NCBI GenBank assembly: GCA_963770295.1 | Contig: CAVYPA010000010.1 | Span: 434,001 to 498,000, forward strand | DNA from: AWTP1-13 sp963770295 | Lineage (GTDB): Bacteria; Pseudomonadota; Alphaproteobacteria; Rhizobiales; Hyphomicrobiaceae | Direction: 5' to 3' | DNA length: 64,000 nt | Part shown: piece after piece, positions 11,267 through 19,109 of the stretch | How the letters are laid out: the number at the start of each line of letters is the position of its first letter | How positions within the stretch are numbered: position 1 is the stretch's first letter | The notes under the pieces: model-generated | The model's input: only the letters and a program-made list of their open reading frames with translations | The model's database searches: none | Told to the model about the DNA's origin: nothing | Program-made: the position numbers and the translations under genes

Positions 11267-11588
11267 AATGCAGAATTTTCCGCCTAGTTCCTATAATCGC
11301 TCGCCATCAAGACTAGATTAACCCATAAATTCTCCGGATATTTGGAGCGAATTCAAATACAAGAGAAGAATTCTTGTGACGAAATTCTGAACAACTAGGT
11401 TCATTCAATTTTTAGCATGGAATTTATCCTGGCAGGCGGCGATCTCTGAGGCAATAGCTGCGCGGTTGTTTTAATTCGACTTTAATTGGCCGCCTGTAGG
11501 GTTGGTCAAGTTTGCCGCGCGGCTTGTGCCTAAAGCGTGAACGCAACTGCGCCAGCGCGCAAGCTTCTGAATGAGTGGGAGAGTGGTC
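11267..11588. promoter_or_regulatory. AT-rich leader region upstream of the Flp pilin gene
   Basis: About 320 bases clearly richer in A+T than the surroundings, especially 11266–11430 (for example the runs aattcaaatac and ttcaatttttagcatgg). Pilin genes often have AT-rich, strongly regulated upstream regions, so this is probably the flp promoter and leader. Two 7-base arms, caggcgg near 11432 and ccgcctg near 11491, could pair. I could not fix a −35/−10 pair with confidence. Confidence 0.4.
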
Positions 11589-11783
11589 ATGAAGAACTTC
11601 GTTGCTCGTTTCGTAAAGGACGAGTTTGGTGCGATGGCCATCGAGTATGGCCTCATCGCGGCCCTGATTGCCGTTGCCATCATCGGCGCCGCCGGTGCCC
11701 TTGGCACGCAGATCGGGACAACCTTCAACACGGTCGTCATTGACAAGCAGAATAGCGGCGGCGGCAGCGGCAGCACCCCCTAA
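11589..11783 (+). CDS. flp: Flp/Fap-type IVb pilin
   Basis: A 64-residue type IVb prepilin. The start at 11589 gives the short basic leader MKNFVARFVKDEFG, and prepilin peptidase would cut after that glycine to leave AMAIEYGLIAALIAVAIIGA. The Glu and Tyr at mature positions 5 and 6 are the Flp hallmark. The tail is a short Gly/Ser-rich stretch. It assembles into Tad pili used in surface attachment. The prepilin peptidase gene cpaA that normally follows is present but broken (11941–12434). Confidence 0.93.
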   Translation: MKNFVARFVKDEFGAMAIEYGLIAALIAVAIIGAAGALGTQIGTTFNTVVIDKQNSGGGSGSTP

Positions 11784-11940
11784 TGCTTCTCGGCGGTCCT
11801 CTGCCGGCGTTGAAGCCGCCTGCCCAGGTGCAGGCGGCTTTGCTCTTTCCTCCCGCTGGCTTTGACCGGCGCTCACCTGGCGCCAGGCCGACAGCGGTTG
11901 CGCCGCCCGCGCAGGCGACGTTTTGCAGGGATTGCCCGCC

Positions 11941-12434
11941 GTGCTCGACCTGATCTTGCTCCTGTTGTTGCCAGGTAGCCTGGCGTTTGCCGCGGCCATA
12001 GATCTCCTCACCGTGACCATTCCGAACCGAATTGCCCTCGTTCTGCTCATGGCGTTTTTCCCGCCGCTGTGTTGGCCGGCATCGGCTTGCCTGCGATCGG
12101 TGCGCATTTGGCCGCCGGGCTCTGCGTTCTCCTGCTCGGCATGGTCTTCTTTGCGGTTGGTGCGGCGGCGGTGACGCCAAGCTGCTAGCCGCCATCGCCC
12201 TCTGGCTCGGCTTCGATAACCTGTTTCAATACCCGCTTTAGGCGGCCGTGGCGGGGGGCATGTTGGCCACCGCCTTGTTGCTGCGCTCGGTACCGCTGCC
12301 CAGCATGCTGTTGGCGGAAGCCTGGGCGGTGCGCCTGCATCGGCGCGACGCGGGCATACCCTATGGTATGGCTTGCGGCCGGCGCACGGCTCGTTTATCC
12401 GCAGACGTCCTGGTTTGCCTGCCTCGCCGGCTGA
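11941..12434 (+). pseudogene. cpaA: Remnant of prepilin peptidase CpaA (TadV)
   Basis: Pieces of an A24-family prepilin peptidase can be read through three frames. The first is AFAAAIDLLTVTIPNRIALV with the catalytic Asp after AAI. After a break near 12062 the next is VLAGIGLPAIGAHLAAGL. After a second near 12165 comes GGGDAKLLAAIALWLGF, which carries the second catalytic Asp. There is then an in-frame TAG at 12239–12241, followed by GGMLATALLLRSVPLPSML and GIPYGMA. A last break near 12372 leads to LAAGARLVYPQTSWFACLAG and TGA at 12432. Four lesions in 500 bases argue for real decay. Confidence 0.7.
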
Positions 12435-12481
12435 GGCCCGCCTCCCGCGTGAAGCCGCCGAGGCGCGACCGCTCGACGCGC

Positions 12482-12773
12482 GAGCAGGATTCCGACGTGA
12501 TCTTTCGCAACGTCCGCGTTTTGGCGATCGGCCAGCTGATCGAGGCGCGCGACGGCAAGAAGCTCGCCGAAGGAAATACGGCGACACTTGAGTTGACCCC
12601 GGCGCAGGCGCGGCACCTGGCCTGGGCAAATGTGGTCGGCGAGATCTCGCTGGCAGTGCGCAGCATCGCCGAGATCGACAGTTCGCGCGACCCTTGCCAC
12701 GCACGATAGGCGCACGACCTCGATCAAAGTTCTGCGCTTTGGCAAGAGCCAGCGCGCTTATGGCGTCAACTGA
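12482..12773 (+). pseudogene. cpaB: C-terminal remnant of Tad protein CpaB (RcpC)
   Basis: The segment DSDVIFRNVRVLAIGQLIEA then LELTPAQARHLAWANVVGEI and SLAVRSIAEID matches the C-terminal half of Flp pilus assembly protein CpaB/RcpC, which includes the 'VRVLAI' and 'LAxRS' motifs. A frame break near 12695 is followed by DRRTTSIKVLRFGKSQRAYGVN and TGA at 12771, matching the CpaB end. The N-terminal half (membrane anchor and SAF domain) is absent: only about 50 bases separate it from the cpaA stop. The gene is therefore truncated as well as shifted. Confidence 0.6.
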
Positions 12774-12817
12774 GTCCTCCTACAGCGGCAAACCGGCGGG
12801 CAAGAAGGTTGGCTATC

Positions 12818-12901
12818 ATGCGGGCTATGGTGTGGGGCGGAGTGCGTGCACTCTTGTTTGCGGCAATCGGTTTCTTGAGCATGACGCCGGCGGCTGCCAA
12901 T
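12818..12901 (+). pseudogene. Possible N-terminal remnant of Tad secretin CpaC
   Basis: An ATG at 12818 opens a signal-peptide-like stretch MRAMVWGGVRALLFAAIGFL followed by SMTPAAANG, with a plausible signal peptidase site at AAA. In intact Tad loci the secretin gene cpaC, which begins with such a signal, follows cpaB. The frame runs directly into sequence that resembles the end of tadC in another frame. The assignment rests only on position and the signal peptide, so it is tentative. Confidence 0.3.
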
Positions 12902-12902
12902 G

Positions 12903-13176
12903 GCGAACATCAAAGCGGTCGCGACGGCATTGATCCAGGCGGAACGCTATGGCACCCCGGTCGGCCAGGCGCTGCGCGGCAGAACCGCGACATGCGCATG
13001 GCGAAGGCAGAGAAGAAGGCTGCCGCCTTGTCGCCCAAACTCACCGTGCCGATGATCGTGTTCCCCGTGCTGTTCGTCGTCATCTTGGGCCGGCCATCAT
13101 CCAGGTGTTCAAATACTTAGATTTTAAGCAAAGTGAGGTGGGGCGCGTGCGCCATGCGCCTCCCCTTGGCCGCTAG
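12903..13176 (+). pseudogene. C-terminal remnant of Tad membrane protein TadC
   Basis: Three frames together give the end of a TadC-type type II secretion F-domain protein. The first is ATALIQAERYGTPVGQALR. After a break near 12977 the next is RDMRMAKAEKKAAALSPKLT and VPMIVFPVLFVVILG. After another near 13093 comes GPAIIQVFKYLDF. The 'EKAA..SPKLTVPMIVFP..FVVILGPAI' pattern is characteristic of the final cytoplasmic loop and last membrane helix of TadC. The rest of tadC, and cpaC through tadB, are missing between cpaB and this point. The remnant ends against rnhA, which is convergent. Confidence 0.6.
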
Positions 13177-13658
13177 CCGGCCCCCTCCTCCGGTGCAGTG
13201 GGGCCTTTGCGCAGAAACGGCTGCATACCCCGGCGGGCAAGCGCGTCGGCCTGTTCGTTCTCGACGTGACCCGCGTGGCCCTTGAGCCAATGCCAGGCGA
13301 CCTCGTGGCGCGCTTGGGCCGCAGCGAGGCGCTGCCACAGCTCGACGTTTTTTACCGGCTTCTTGTCGGCCGTCTTCCAACCGCGCCGCTTCCAGCCTTC
13401 GATCCAGGTGCTGATGCCGTTGCGCACGTACTCTGAATCGGTGTGAAGATCGACGCGCGATGGTCCCTTCAGCGCCTCCAAAGCCGAGATCGCCGCCATC
13501 AGCTCCATGCGATTGTTGGTCGTGAGCGGCTCACCGCCATAGATCTCTTTGCGATGGTTGCCAGATACCAAAACGGCGCCCCAGCCGCCTGGGCCAGGGT
13601 TGCCCGAGCAGGCGCCATCGGTATGGATCACCACGGCCGGTTTTGCCCGCTGGCTCAT
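13173..13658 (-). CDS. rnhA: Ribonuclease HI
   Basis: A 161-residue RNase HI that cuts the RNA strand of RNA–DNA hybrids. The four metal-binding acids are in place: Asp14 (HTDGACSGNPGPGGW), Glu52 (NNRMELMAA), Asp74 (HTDSEYVRNGI) and Asp138 (NEQADALARR), with His128 in WLKGHAG. The basic handle region WIEGWKRRGWKTADKKPV is present. Its start overlaps the stop of the homoserine kinase gene by four bases, so the two are translationally coupled, an arrangement common in Alphaproteobacteria. Confidence 0.96.
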   Translation of the reverse strand: MSQRAKPAVVIHTDGACSGNPGPGGWGAVLVSGNHRKEIYGGEPLTTNNRMELMAAISALEALKGPSRVDLHTDSEYVRNGISTWIEGWKRRGWKTADKKPVKNVELWQRLAAAQARHEVAWHWLKGHAGHVENEQADALARRGMQPFLRKGPTAPEEGAG

Positions 13659-14617
13659 CCCAATCCATACTCGCTAGCCGAAACGATGGTGCGGTGAAAC
13701 TTGAGGCGACGCAGATACTCAAGCGGATCCTTACGCTTGACGAGGGCCTCCGCGGAAGTGTGCAGCCAATCGTGCGCGCGCGTGAGGAGGAAGCGCAAGG
13801 CTGCCGCCCGCGCCAGCAGCGGCAGCGCCCGCCGCTCCTCCGGTTGCAGGCCGCGGATGGCCTGATATCCCTTGAGCAGGGCCTGGCCCTTGGTCATGTT
13901 GAAGGAATGGTCGCTCTCGAAGCACCAGGCGTTAAGTGCAATGGCAATGTCATAAATCAAGGCATCGTTGCAGGCGAAATAAAAGTCGATCAGCCCCGAA
14001 AGCTGATCGCCCAGGAAGAAAACGTTGTCGGGAAAAAGATCGGCATGGATCACGCCCAGGGCCAGGTCGGTGGGCCAATTGCGGGCGAGGTGATCGAGTT
14101 CCAGCTCGATGGTGCCGCCCAGACCTGGCGCAATCTCATCGGCATGCTCCTTGAAGCGGGCGTAAAGCGCGCGCCAGCCTGACGGTCCGAGCGCATTGGC
14201 TCGGCTGCGGGAGAAATTCTGGCCGGCGAGATGCATGCGCGCCATGGCCTGGCCGACGGCGGCGCAATGCACCACTTGCGGACGGCGGATCCAGACGCCC
14301 TCAAGAAATGTGACCAGGGCGGCCGGCCGGCCGGCAAGTCGGCGCAAGCTGTGACCGTGGGCATCGCGAACCGGCGTCGGGCAGCGGATCCCGGCGTTGG
14401 CAAGGTGCTCCATCAAGCCGAGAAAAAACGGCAGGTCTTCAGGCGCCACCCGCTTTTCGTAGAGCGTGAGAAAAAAGGGACCCGACTTCGTGTGCAGCAG
14501 GTAGTTGGTGTTCTCAACACCCTCGGCGATGCCCTTGAAGGAAAGCAGCGCGCCAACCTGGTAGCTGGCGATGAAGCTGGCGAGCTCCTCGTCGGAGACC
14601 TCAGTGTAGACAGCCAT
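13655..14617 (-). CDS. thrB: Homoserine kinase (type II, APH fold)
   Basis: Phosphorylates homoserine for threonine synthesis. This 320-residue protein is of the ThrB-II type found in Alphaproteobacteria, related to aminoglycoside phosphotransferases and not to GHMP kinases. Visible motifs are ENTNYLLHTKSG near the N-terminal ATP site, the catalytic loop GVIHADLFPDNVFF and the metal motif LIDFYFACND. It sits between ispH and rnhA on the same strand, 23 bases after ispH, and overlaps the rnhA start by four bases. Confidence 0.95.
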   Translation of the reverse strand: MAVYTEVSDEELASFIASYQVGALLSFKGIAEGVENTNYLLHTKSGPFFLTLYEKRVAPEDLPFFLGLMEHLANAGIRCPTPVRDAHGHSLRRLAGRPAALVTFLEGVWIRRPQVVHCAAVGQAMARMHLAGQNFSRSRANALGPSGWRALYARFKEHADEIAPGLGGTIELELDHLARNWPTDLALGVIHADLFPDNVFFLGDQLSGLIDFYFACNDALIYDIAIALNAWCFESDHSFNMTKGQALLKGYQAIRGLQPEERRALPLLARAAALRFLLTRAHDWLHTSAEALVKRKDPLEYLRRLKFHRTIVSASEYGLG

Positions 14618-14640
14618 ACCCCCCTGGCCTTGTTCCAGCG

Positions 14641-15624
14641 TTATGCCGCACTCACGTCGCGCAATTCGCGCGGAATGGAAAAACCGATCCGTTCCTCGCG
14701 CGTCACCACATCTTGCACCGTCACCTCAAAATGCGCGCGGAAGGCATTGACGAGCTGGCTGACCAACCATTCGGGTGCGGAGGCGCCGGCGGTCAGGCCG
14801 AGCGTGCGCACAGCGGCAAATTCACTCCACACCAGATCGCTGACGGACTGCACCAGTTGCGCCTGGGCGCAGCCGGCGCGGCGCGCCACCTCGACCAGGC
14901 GCAGGGAATTGGAGCTGTTGGGTGAGCCAATCACCAGCATGGCATCGCAACGGGCGGCGATCGCCTTAACGGCGGCTTGCCGGTTGGTTGTGGCGTAGCA
15001 GATGTCTTCCTTGCGCGGGCCGACGATGGCTGGGAAGCGTTCGCGCAAGATGGCCACAATCGCCGCCGTATCGTCGACGGAAAGGGTGGTCTGCGTAAGG
15101 TAGGCGAGCCGTTCCGGATCGCGCGGATAAAAGCGCCGGGCAGCCTCGTCGCTCTCGATGAGGGTTGCGGCCCCTGGCGGCAGTTGGCCCAGCGTGCCCA
15201 CCACTTCGGGATGACCGGCATGGCCAATGAGGACAATCTCTAGCCCCTTGGCATGCTGGGCGCGCGCCTCGATGTGCACCTTGGAAACCAGGGGACAGAT
15301 GGCATCGACGTAGAACAGCTTGCGTGCCTTCGCCGCGGCGGGAACGCTTTGCGGTACGCCATGTGCCGAAAAGATCACAGGTGCATCCGTTTCCGGGATC
15401 TCGTCGAGCTCCTCCACAAAAACGGCGCCTTTCGCCTTGAGATCGTCGACTACGTGGCGATTGTGGACGATCTCGTGGCGCACATAGACCGGCGCTCCGA
15501 ACTTCTGCAGCGCCAATTCGACGATCCGGATGGCGCGATCGACGCCGGCGCAAAAGCCGCGCGGTGCCGCCAGCAGGATGGTCAGAGGTGGCAGCGCCCG
15601 CCGTTCGGGGCTGGCATTGGTCAT
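14641..15624 (-). CDS. ispH: 4-hydroxy-3-methylbut-2-enyl diphosphate reductase
   Basis: IspH (LytB) makes IPP and DMAPP from HMBPP, the last step of the MEP isoprenoid pathway, using a [4Fe-4S] cluster. The three cluster cysteines are in RGFCAGVDRAI, VDAICPLVSKVH and EDICYATTNRQ; the substrate-site motifs SAHGVP, GHAGHPEVVGT and GSPNSSNS are present. I start the gene at 15624 (MTNASPERRALPPL), giving 327 residues. The open frame extends another kilobase upstream, but that part is antisense to the lipoprotein gene and looks non-coding. It heads the ispH–thrB–rnhA run. Confidence 0.96.
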   Translation of the reverse strand: MTNASPERRALPPLTILLAAPRGFCAGVDRAIRIVELALQKFGAPVYVRHEIVHNRHVVDDLKAKGAVFVEELDEIPETDAPVIFSAHGVPQSVPAAAKARKLFYVDAICPLVSKVHIEARAQHAKGLEIVLIGHAGHPEVVGTLGQLPPGAATLIESDEAARRFYPRDPERLAYLTQTTLSVDDTAAIVAILRERFPAIVGPRKEDICYATTNRQAAVKAIAARCDAMLVIGSPNSSNSLRLVEVARRAGCAQAQLVQSVSDLVWSEFAAVRTLGLTAGASAPEWLVSQLVNAFRAHFEVTVQDVVTREERIGFSIPRELRDVSAA

Positions 15625-15798
15625 GGTTAAGGACGTCGCCGTGTTTGCGTTTGAATTCGTACGCCCTGCGCTTGGCCCTCGGTTCGCCCGAATGATAGAC
15701 TTCGAATCACCGGACAAGGGCCCAAGGTGCATCGGGGCCATTATGGGGTGGGATTGGCGGTCCGCAAGGGGCCTGGCAAGCGTTCGGACAGGGGCGTC

Positions 15799-16464
15799 GT
15801 GACGCAATCGGCATTGGCAGCATTGGCTGGGCTGGCCCGCGGCGCCGTGGCAGGGGCGCTGTTGGCCATGGTTGGCGAGCTGGTCGGGGGCTGCGGCATG
15901 TCCTCGCTCACGTCCGGGATCGGCGGGGGATTGTTCGGCAGTCAAAACAAGACCACGGCCGACGTCGGCTCGATCAGCGAGGATCAGCTGCTGGCCGCGG
16001 CAAAAACCGACGGTCCTGGCTCGGGCGCGGGCTTCGATGTGGCGCATGGCTGCCCACGCTTCCAGGTTTGGTCGCGCGAAGGCTATGTGACGATCTATGA
16101 GCAGGGCCGGGTCGGGGATGGCCTTGCCGTCATGCATCGCGGCGAGATCACCAAAACCGCGCGGGAGTGCCAGATCGAGCCCGGCCGCGTCAGCGTCAAG
16201 GTCGGCTTCTCGGGCCGCGTGCTGCTCGGCCCGAAGGGCAAAACCGGCAACGTTTCGTTGCCGTTGACCGTGTTCGTCAGTGATGCCAAACGGGAGAAGA
16301 TCGTTACCGACCGGGTCAAGATCGACGTCGCGGTCACGCTCGACAAGCCGATCGGCTACTTCTCGGTGGTCCGCACGGTCAGCTTCAATGTTCCGGAAGG
16401 CTCCCGGCCGGCCGAGTACGAAGTCTATGTCGCGTTTGACCGCAACACACCAGGTGCCGGCTGA
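15799..16464 (+). CDS. Putative lipoprotein of unknown function
   Basis: From the GTG at 15799 the protein has a hydrophobic leader ending in a lipobox-like LVGGC, so it is probably a lipoprotein; an alternative start is ATG 15868. The mature part of about 180 residues begins with a Gly/Ser-rich linker. It continues with a predicted beta-rich domain (HGCPRFQVWSREGYVTIYEQ, SVKVGFSGRVLLGPKG, NVSLPLTVFVSD, YFSVVRTVSFNVPEG). I recognise a pattern seen in uncharacterised alphaproteobacterial envelope proteins but no named function. It is divergent from ispH. Confidence 0.7.
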   Translation: MTQSALAALAGLARGAVAGALLAMVGELVGGCGMSSLTSGIGGGLFGSQNKTTADVGSISEDQLLAAAKTDGPGSGAGFDVAHGCPRFQVWSREGYVTIYEQGRVGDGLAVMHRGEITKTARECQIEPGRVSVKVGFSGRVLLGPKGKTGNVSLPLTVFVSDAKREKIVTDRVKIDVAVTLDKPIGYFSVVRTVSFNVPEGSRPAEYEVYVAFDRNTPGAG

Positions 16465-16590
16465 TTCGGCCTGGTCGCGGGCATACCAACAGCGTTGTTT
16501 TCGCCGCCTCTGTGTCCCATAGCACAGCCGCGCCCGCCCGCGGCACCTAGCCTGCCTCCATTGTCCATTGCGCGCCCGGAGGCAGCCCCC

Positions 16591-16707
16591 TTGTCCCCTC
16601 TCGCCAGAGCGCTTGTGCTTGCCCTTTCCCTTGCAGCCGTAGTCTCGGCCGTCGCCTATAGCCTGCAGCCGCGGCACGTCGTGATCATCACTCGCGCCAC
16701 GGATTGA
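16591..16707 (+). CDS. Possible small single-span membrane protein
   Basis: A 38-residue frame from TTG 16591, preceded eight bases upstream by GGAGG. It reads LSPLARALVLALSLAAVVSA then VAYSLQPRHVVIITRATD: one membrane span and a short basic tail. The Shine–Dalgarno match and hydrophobic span support it, but the rare TTG start and short length keep confidence low. It ends about 40 bases before the glycine riboswitch promoter. Confidence 0.35.
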   Translation: MSPLARALVLALSLAAVVSAVAYSLQPRHVVIITRATD

Positions 16708-16749
16708 GCCCCCAGCGTGGGCAAGCGGCCGGGGGCTGAGAGGCTTGCG

Positions 16750-16777
16750 TTGACTCCTTTCCGCACGCGCGTATCAT
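16750..16777 (+). promoter_or_regulatory. Sigma-70-type promoter of the gcv operon
   Basis: TTGACT at 16750–16755 and TATCAT at 16772–16777 are separated by 16 bases. Transcription would start near 16784, just ahead of the first glycine aptamer, which fits its role as the gcv leader promoter. Confidence 0.6.
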
Positions 16778-16795
16778 TCCCCTAGCCAATCGACG

Positions 16796-16990
16796 CCTGC
16801 GGAAGAGACCCCAGCCGTGCCGTCAAGGAGCGGATGGGGCGCCGAAGGAGCAACCGCCCCGGAACCTCTCAGGCAAAAGGACCGCAGGTTGATGGCGCTC
16901 TGGAAAGCGGCTGGCCAGCGGGTCGGCTCACCGAAGGGGGTAAGGCGACTGGTCGCCGAAATCTCTCAGGTCCCGTGACAGAGGGGGCTT
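16796..16990 (+). promoter_or_regulatory. Tandem glycine riboswitch
   Basis: Two glycine aptamers in series upstream of gcvT. Aptamer 1 (about 16796–16914) shows the conserved blocks gccgaaggagcaacc, cctctcaggcaaaaggaccgc and gctctggaaagcgg. Aptamer 2 (about 16915–16990) has caccgaagggggtaag, gccgaaatctctcagg and gacagaggggg. Tandem glycine riboswitches typically turn on glycine cleavage genes when glycine is high. The second aptamer ends about 50 bases before the gcvT start. I did not resolve the expression platform. Confidence 0.93.
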
Positions 16991-17041
16991 CAATTCGTGC
17001 GGAAATCCGCGCGAAGGCCAAGCCTTGGGACCCGATCGAGC

Positions 17042-18184
17042 ATGAGCGCCGAACCCACCGCCGAGCAGCCTTTGAGGCGCACCCCCCTCTACCAACTACA
17101 CGTGGATCTTGGCGCCAAGATGGTGCCGTTCGCCGGCTATGAGATGCCGGTCAACTACCGCCTCGGTGTTCTCAAGGAACACCTGCACACGCGCGCCAAG
17201 GCGGGCCTGTTCGACGTCTCGCATATGGGCCAGGCCTTCCTCGTCGGTCCGGACCATGCGACGACGGCGATGGCGCTCGAGGGGCTCGTGCCTGCCGATC
17301 TTCTCAACCTGGCGCCTGGCCAGCAGCGCTACTCGCAGCTCCTCAACGAGGAGGGCGGCATCATCGATGACCTGATGCTGACGCGACCGGCGTCTGCGAC
17401 CGAGGATGGTCGGTTATTGCTGGTGGTTAATGCCTCCCGCACGGAGGTCGACTACGCCCATCTCATGGCGCGCTTGCCGGCGGGCGTTAGGCTCGAACCT
17501 GCAACGGAGCGCGCGCTGCTTGCCCTGCAGGGCCCCGCCGCCTTGGCCGTGATGCATGCCCTATCGCCCGCCGCGGCCGGCCTCGCCTTCATGACCGGCG
17601 CCAACGCCTGTCTCGGCGGCATCGACTGTCACGTCTCCCGTTCCGGATATACCGGCGAGGATGGCTTTGAGATCTCCGTGGCGGCAGCGCAGGCGGGCGA
17701 GCTGGCGCGGCTCCTGCTTGGGCACGACGACGTCGAGCCGATCGGGCTCGGCGCCCGTGATTCATTGCGACTGGAGGCGGGTCTTTGCCTCTATGGTCAT
17801 GACATCGACGAGACGACGAGCCCCGTCGAGGCCGGGCTCGCCTGGTCGATCCAAAAGCGCCGACGCAGCGAAGGCGGTTTCCCGGGCGCGCGGCGCATTC
17901 GGGACGAGTTGGCCAACGGTGCAAAACGGCGCCGTGTTGGCATCAGGCCCGACGGGCGTGCGCCCGCGCGCGAGGGTAGCGAGATCCTGGCGCTGTTGGG
18001 CGAGCGGCTCGGCGCCATCACTTCGGGCGGTTTCGGGCCGAGCGTGAATGCGCCGATCGCCATGGGTTATGTACCGCAGGGGCGCGCCGCGGCGGGAACA
18101 CCGGTCAATCTGATGGTGCGCGGCAAGGCGCTCGGCGCCAGCGTGACGCCGCTGCCGTTCGTGCCGCACCGCTACGGGCGCTAA
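17042..18184 (+). CDS. gcvT: Glycine cleavage system T protein (aminomethyltransferase)
   Basis: GcvT transfers the methylene group from aminomethyl-lipoyl-GcvH to tetrahydrofolate and releases ammonia. The start at 17042 (MSAEPTAEQPLRRTPLY) places the first family block TPLYQLHVDLGAKMVPFAGYEMPV correctly; the frame is open from 16997 but that would begin just outside the riboswitch. The 380-residue length is normal. Folate-site features include FDVSHMGQ and YTGEDGFEIS, and the Asp in RYSQLLNEEGGIIDDLM lies in the catalytic region. It is the first gene of the riboswitch-controlled operon. Confidence 0.96.
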   Translation: MSAEPTAEQPLRRTPLYQLHVDLGAKMVPFAGYEMPVNYRLGVLKEHLHTRAKAGLFDVSHMGQAFLVGPDHATTAMALEGLVPADLLNLAPGQQRYSQLLNEEGGIIDDLMLTRPASATEDGRLLLVVNASRTEVDYAHLMARLPAGVRLEPATERALLALQGPAALAVMHALSPAAAGLAFMTGANACLGGIDCHVSRSGYTGEDGFEISVAAAQAGELARLLLGHDDVEPIGLGARDSLRLEAGLCLYGHDIDETTSPVEAGLAWSIQKRRRSEGGFPGARRIRDELANGAKRRRVGIRPDGRAPAREGSEILALLGERLGAITSGGFGPSVNAPIAMGYVPQGRAAAGTPVNLMVRGKALGASVTPLPFVPHRYGR

Positions 18185-18211
18185 CGCCAAATCCCAAAGT
18201 CAGCGAGGAAG

Positions 18212-18595
18212 ATGCAAATGGCAGTCGAGCGCTACACCAGGGACCACGAATGGATCCGCGTCGAGGACGGCATCGCGACCGTCGGCATCACCGACCACGC
18301 CCAACAGCAGTTGGGCGATATCGTGTTTGTGGAAGTGCCCGAGACGGGTCGCCAGGCCAAGCAAGGTGACGCTGTCGCAGTGGTGGAGAGCGTCAAGGCG
18401 GCGAGCGACGTATTTGCACCGGTTTCTGGCGAAGTCATCGAAGCCAACGCCGAGCTCGCCACCGAGCCGGCGCTCGTCAACGAGGACGCGCAGGGCAAGG
18501 CTTGGTTCTTCAAGCTGAAGATCAGCGATGCCGCCGAGCTCGACGGACTAATGGACGAGGCTGCCTACCTGGAATTTGTCAAGCAGTCGTCCTAA
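18212..18595 (+). CDS. gcvH: Glycine cleavage system H protein
   Basis: A 127-residue lipoyl carrier that shuttles the aminomethyl group between the P and T proteins. The lipoylated lysine is Lys62 in VVESVKAASDV, within a single lipoyl domain, and the N-terminal YTRDHEWIRVEDG is typical. A Shine–Dalgarno-like gaggaag precedes ATG 18212; ATG 18218 is an alternative. It follows gcvT by 27 bases. Confidence 0.96.
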   Translation: MQMAVERYTRDHEWIRVEDGIATVGITDHAQQQLGDIVFVEVPETGRQAKQGDAVAVVESVKAASDVFAPVSGEVIEANAELATEPALVNEDAQGKAWFFKLKISDAAELDGLMDEAAYLEFVKQSS

Positions 18596-18611
18596 CAACG
18601 GAGCATCGATC

Positions 18612-19094
18612 ATGGCACACGAATACAAAGCCGTCATCGCCTGGGAGCGTGGTGCGGGCGAGCCGTTCACCGACCTCAAGTTCAGCCGGGCCCATCGATG
18701 GTCGTTTGATGGTGGCATCACCGTGCCGGGATCCTCCTCGCCCCTGTCGGTGCGCGTGCCCTACTCGCGCGCCGAGGCCGTCGACCCGGAAGAGGCACTG
18801 GTCGCGGCCCTTTCCAGCTGCCACATGCTGACCTTCCTCTACTTGGCAGCCAAACAGGGCCTCGTCGTTGACTCCTACCAGGACGAAGCCGTCGGCGTCA
18901 TGACCAAGAACGCCCGCGGTAAGCTATTCGTCTCAAAGGTGGCGCTGCGGCCGCGCATCGCCTTTGCCGGTACGCAGTCACCGAACGACGCCCAACTCGC
19001 CGAACTGCATCACCATGCGCACGAGGAGTGCTACATCGCCAACTCCGTCCTGACGGAGGTCGTTGTCGACCCGGCGCCGGTTTTGCAGCACTAG
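18612..19094 (+). CDS. OsmC family protein
   Basis: A 160-residue OsmC/Ohr-fold protein with the two conserved cysteines, one in ALSSCHMLTFLYLAA and one in HEECYIANSV. Family members reduce organic hydroperoxides or related thiol-reactive compounds. This gene belongs to the generic OsmC branch, so the substrate is not predictable. It lies between gcvH and gcvPA, 16 bases from each, so it is probably cotranscribed under the glycine riboswitch, which is an uncommon passenger. I chose ATG 18612 over the frame start at 18576, which overlaps gcvH. Confidence 0.9.
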   Translation: MAHEYKAVIAWERGAGEPFTDLKFSRAHRWSFDGGITVPGSSSPLSVRVPYSRAEAVDPEEALVAALSSCHMLTFLYLAAKQGLVVDSYQDEAVGVMTKNARGKLFVSKVALRPRIAFAGTQSPNDAQLAELHHHAHEECYIANSVLTEVVVDPAPVLQH

Positions 19095-19109
19095 TTGGGA
19101 TCTTTGGCC

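Noticed and set aside
11424..12704. Long minus-strand open frame (426 codons) across the Tad remnants
   Set aside because: It is antisense to flp and the cpaA/cpaB remnants and shows only Arg/Pro/Ala-rich composition, typical of shadow frames in GC-rich DNA.
15625..16677. N-terminal extension of the ispH frame to 678 residues
   Set aside because: The extra 350 residues are antisense to the lipoprotein gene and look non-coding; the IspH family begins at the chosen ATG.
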